A stretch of DNA of 7,796 nucleotides. Origin: Fidelibacterota bacterium. Its GTDB lineage: Bacteria > Fidelibacterota > UBA2242 > JAFGTP01. Both the position numbers and the translations under genes were made by a program. The stretch is taken from positions 1 through 7,796 of the forward strand of contig JAIPJV010000087.1 in assembly GCA_021734005.1 (NCBI GenBank). The letters are read 5' to 3'. The notes below the pieces were generated by a model. That model saw only the letters and a program-made list of their open reading frames with translations, made no database searches and was not told where the DNA came from. Shown piece after piece: positions 5,319 through 7,796 of the stretch (the stretch's first letter is position 1; each line of letters begins with the position of its first letter).

Positions 5319-7796
5319 TTATTTCATCAGGATCATTTTTTTCTGTTCGATAAACCTCTGCGAACCATTAACCAGTGATAATCTATAGATATAAATGCCG
5401 CTGGAATTTTCACCGGCCTGCCAAACAGTTTTGTAGCGGCCTGGTTTTTGATAATTGTTTACAAGGGTTGCCACTTTTTGACCTAGCAAATTGAATACTT
5501 CCAATTTGACCTGTCCTTCTGCTGGAATTTGATAAGCTATCGAAGTTCTGGGATTGAAAGGATTGGGATAATTTTGCTGAAGCTGGAATTCATCAGGGCG
5601 ATCGGTTAAAGATTGACTGGCAATCGCGACCTGATCATCACCGTAAATAAGTCCCAGTTTAGGGCGAAATTTTTGAATATCATGTTGGGAGGAATAAAAT
5701 ACTTTAGTACCATTTTCTGTTGAAGTTTGCGGTTCTTTGAGAAGCACACCAAAATTGCTGTCAGGTTTATTGATCCAGAATTTGACCAAATCTGTCACAT
5801 CCCAGCGTAAATTTGTCCCGGCTGTGCTGCCCACATTGACCAAATCTGAATAATCTGAGTAATAGTCGCCACCCTGAGTTTGCCATTCCTCCTGATTGAA
5901 GAGAGCGTGAGTCCAGGTTACTTCCCCATCACTGGCATAATTCCCATCAATATTATTGCCAGTGTTTCCTTCCTGCCAATTTTTTGTTATTCTATAACTA
6001 GCAACCGATTTATCAGGACTTCCATTTCTTGTCCTGGCTAATGTCAAAATTAGTTCGGCTTTCTTCAATGAATCGATTTTACTGGCCACAGATTGTAGAT
6101 CAAATTTTACCAGGGCGTGTTTGTCATCTTCACCATTTTCCATTACACCGGCAAAGCGGCAGCATTCGAAAAATTCATATCCACCCATATTATTGTCCGA
6201 CTGATTTTCGCCAATATGGGTATCGGAGCAACCGGAGTAATCAACCAAACCATTCTGTAATACCCAGCTGTAATCGCCAAAGGGTCGATAGGCAACATAT
6301 AAACTGGTATCCGATAATATATTTTGATTGGTGGAGGTATCGGCAATGTTTTGAATTGTGAGTTTATAATCCTTATTTATTTCAAGGTCACTGCAATTCA
6401 TATTTACAGCCCGCTGATCCTGTTCCAGCTGTATGGAATTAATCCGAAGCTCAGGTTCAAAGGAATAGGAATCAAATTTTTCGGCATTACCCGCTTGGAC
6501 GGCTTCATCAAAGACCAATTGAACACTATTTTGATCGAGTACAGAAACTGTATCAATAGCAGGTGGAGTTGTATCTTCTCCCTTGGTTAAAACTACTTTA
6601 TGATTGAGGCCATCATCAGAGAATTTTACAAGCACCCGACTCCCGGTTTTTTGGAAAGCCCAACCTCTGGTATAATTTTCCAGTGAATCGAGTTCCCTTT
6701 GTTGTAAATTTTCGCCATCCAATTCCACTTGATCAGGTTCTGCAGTAATCAATCGAAATACTGCAAAAAGAGAACGATCAGGAGGATTGTAAGGAAATGA
6801 TCTATCTCCAAGATTAAAAGTGATCTCCTCAGGATTTGTATGTTGAGTGGCCTGAGTAAGACTATACCCACGTCCCTCATAATCATAGTCCCAGCCATTA
6901 TCCTCATAAAGAGTAAAAAAGCCTGTTGGCCCGGGAAATACATGCCAGTAAAGAGTTTGCTTGGTGTCCGGATCATCTACGTAATCGCCCGGCTCCTTCA
7001 TAGGTATTACTGAACCGGCTTTCACAAAAACAGGGATATCTTCTAAATTGACGGGATAATTAATGTATTGTGAACCTGAATAGCGGTGACCGCGATTGAA
7101 ATCGATCCATTCTCCTTCTGGTAAATAAACATTAGCCTGGTCTGCATTTTCGGAAACCACAGGGTGAACCAAAAAATTATCCCCAAACATCCATTCTGAA
7201 TACATATTGCGGACCTGAAGATCATCAGGATAATCCATTACAAGGGGACGGACAATTGGTTGGCCTTCTTTATAATTTTGATAGGCTTGAGTATAAATAT
7301 AAGGCATAAGAGCATAGCGCATATTAATATATTTGCGGGCGATTTTCACAGCTTCCTGACCATAATTCCAGGGCTCTCGTTCCTTAAATTCAGATCCATG
7401 GACTCGAAAAATAGGAACAAAAGCACCAAATTGAATCCAGCGGATATAATTTTCAGGTGTTGGAGTTCCATGAAATCCGCCAATATCCATGCCCCACCAG
7501 CTAGAGCCCAGATTAATGCTACTTAGCATAAATAATCTTTGCTCAGCCATGGATTCAAAACTCGTCCCAATATCACCCGACCAGTGGGCATAGGCATAAC
7601 GCTGGGATCCCAGGAAAAAATTGCGATTTATTGACCAGACCCGCTGATCAGTAGCTCTGCGCTGGCCTTCATAATTTGAGCGCTGCATTTGCATAAACAT
7701 CAAATTGCCACCATAAACATCGGCTTCATCATTCCAATATCCAATCAAACCCTTTTGAAAGGCACCATTATCCCATAAAGAATTCCAGTACCAATC
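5319..7796 (-). CDS. Secreted multidomain GH31 glycosidase with DNRLRE and sorting tail (N-terminus missing)
   Basis: An alpha-glycosidase of family GH31 (alpha-glucosidase/alpha-xylosidase group), cut by the right edge; 825 residues are visible and the frame stays open to 7796. Numbering from the TTG at 7748 (not a true start), the catalytic half-barrel spans about -16 to 195. The nucleophile is predicted as D7 in GYWNDEAD, the acid/base as D59 in HWSGDI, then GMDIGGF (86-92) and the substrate-site FRVHGSEFKEREPW (114-127). Next come the GH31 beta-domain with PVFVKAGSVIPM (239-250), a DUF5110-like domain with LYEDNGWDYDY (280-290), an SbsA-type Ig-like domain (about 394-487), a DNRLRE-type domain (about 493-702; DTHIGE, KFDL, RWDVTDLV) and a FlgD-like type IX-style sorting tail (about 719-809; NYPNPFNP, LLGQKVATLV, SGIYIYRL). 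The signal peptide, mutarotase-like domain and barrel start would lie outside the window. The enzyme is probably exported and surface-bound or released. Substrate specificity cannot be assigned. Confidence 0.94.
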   Translation of the reverse strand, partial: DWYWNSLWDNGAFQKGLIGYWNDEADVYGGNLMFMQMQRSNYEGQRRATDQRVWSINRNFFLGSQRYAYAHWSGDIGTSFESMAEQRLFMLSSINLGSSWWGMDIGGFHGTPTPENYIRWIQFGAFVPIFRVHGSEFKEREPWNYGQEAVKIARKYINMRYALMPYIYTQAYQNYKEGQPIVRPLVMDYPDDLQVRNMYSEWMFGDNFLVHPVVSENADQANVYLPEGEWIDFNRGHRYSGSQYINYPVNLEDIPVFVKAGSVIPMKEPGDYVDDPDTKQTLYWHVFPGPTGFFTLYEDNGWDYDYEGRGYSLTQATQHTNPEEITFNLGDRSFPYNPPDRSLFAVFRLITAEPDQVELDGENLQQRELDSLENYTRGWAFQKTGSRVLVKFSDDGLNHKVVLTKGEDTTPPAIDTVSVLDQNSVQLVFDEAVQAGNAEKFDSYSFEPELRINSIQLEQDQRAVNMNCSDLEINKDYKLTIQNIADTSTNQNILSDTSLYVAYRPFGDYSWVLQNGLVDYSGCSDTHIGENQSDNNMGGYEFFECCRFAGVMENGEDDKHALVKFDLQSVASKIDSLKKAELILTLARTRNGSPDKSVASYRITKNWQEGNTGNNIDGNYASDGEVTWTHALFNQEEWQTQGGDYYSDYSDLVNVGSTAGTNLRWDVTDLVKFWINKPDSNFGVLLKEPQTSTENGTKVFYSSQHDIQKFRPKLGLIYGDDQVAIASQSLTDRPDEFQLQQNYPNPFNPRTSIAYQIPAEGQVKLEVFNLLGQKVATLVNNYQKPGRYKTVWQAGENSSGIYIYRLSLVNGSQRFIEQKKMILMK

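Noticed and set aside
6029..6361. Plus-strand open frame of 110 codons inside the GH31 gene
   Set aside because: It is antisense to the Ig-like/DNRLRE part of the glycosidase, and its translation has no recognisable family features.
1..7796. A novel defence, CRISPR-like or retron-type system; tRNA or rRNA genes
   Set aside because: No nuclease, helicase, reverse transcriptase, toxin-antitoxin or RNA-gene signature was seen on either strand. The four genes are transport and carbohydrate functions.

Overview
The window looks like chromosomal DNA of a Gram-negative bacterium of the FCB superphylum (Bacteroidota / Ignavibacteriota / Calditrichota / KSB1 / Cloacimonadota-type lineages). The evidence is a C-terminal YPNPFNP secretion/sorting tail on a secreted glycoside hydrolase, an Omp85-type outer-membrane barrel (so there is an outer membrane), and AT-rich intergenic DNA. 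The phylum cannot be fixed from this sequence alone. All four supported genes lie on the minus strand and are read from right to left.

Region 1-1073 has no credible gene. It is a repeat field: three direct copies of a roughly 185-225 bp composite repeat (about 22-226, 539-763, 807-1036). Between copies one and two sits a cluster of four related 30-35 nt palindromic units (about 331-533) spaced about 50-60 nt apart, one pair being inverted. The last long repeat ends 37 bp beyond the stop codon of the first gene, so it probably forms part of that gene's 3' transcript or its boundary.

Region 1074-4115 holds two genes, probably co-transcribed (57 bp gap). Upstream is a signal-peptide-bearing, POTRA-less Omp85/BamA-like beta-barrel (2901-4115). 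Downstream is a UMF1/Atg22-type major facilitator (1074-2843) with an unusual insert of about 165 residues, predicted periplasmic, between TM5 and TM6. A 255 bp intergenic stretch (4116-4370) with two inverted repeats and a strong Shine-Dalgarno precedes the barrel gene and probably holds its promoter.

Region 4371-7796 holds an EamA-family (DMT) transporter (4371-5234, GTG start) and, 84 bp upstream of it, the 3' two-thirds or so of a secreted multidomain GH31 glycosidase (5319 to the right edge, N-terminus cut off). The GH31 protein carries a DUF5110-like domain, an Ig-like domain, a DNRLRE-type domain and a FlgD-like / type IX-style sorting tail. The likely joint theme is handling of extracellular alpha-linked carbohydrate and transport across both membranes, but the substrates cannot be read from the sequence and functional linkage between the genes is inference.

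I found no CRISPR array, transposase, rRNA, tRNA or defence system. The features most worth a second look are the modular repeat field, the MFS insert, and the domain architecture of the GH31 protein.
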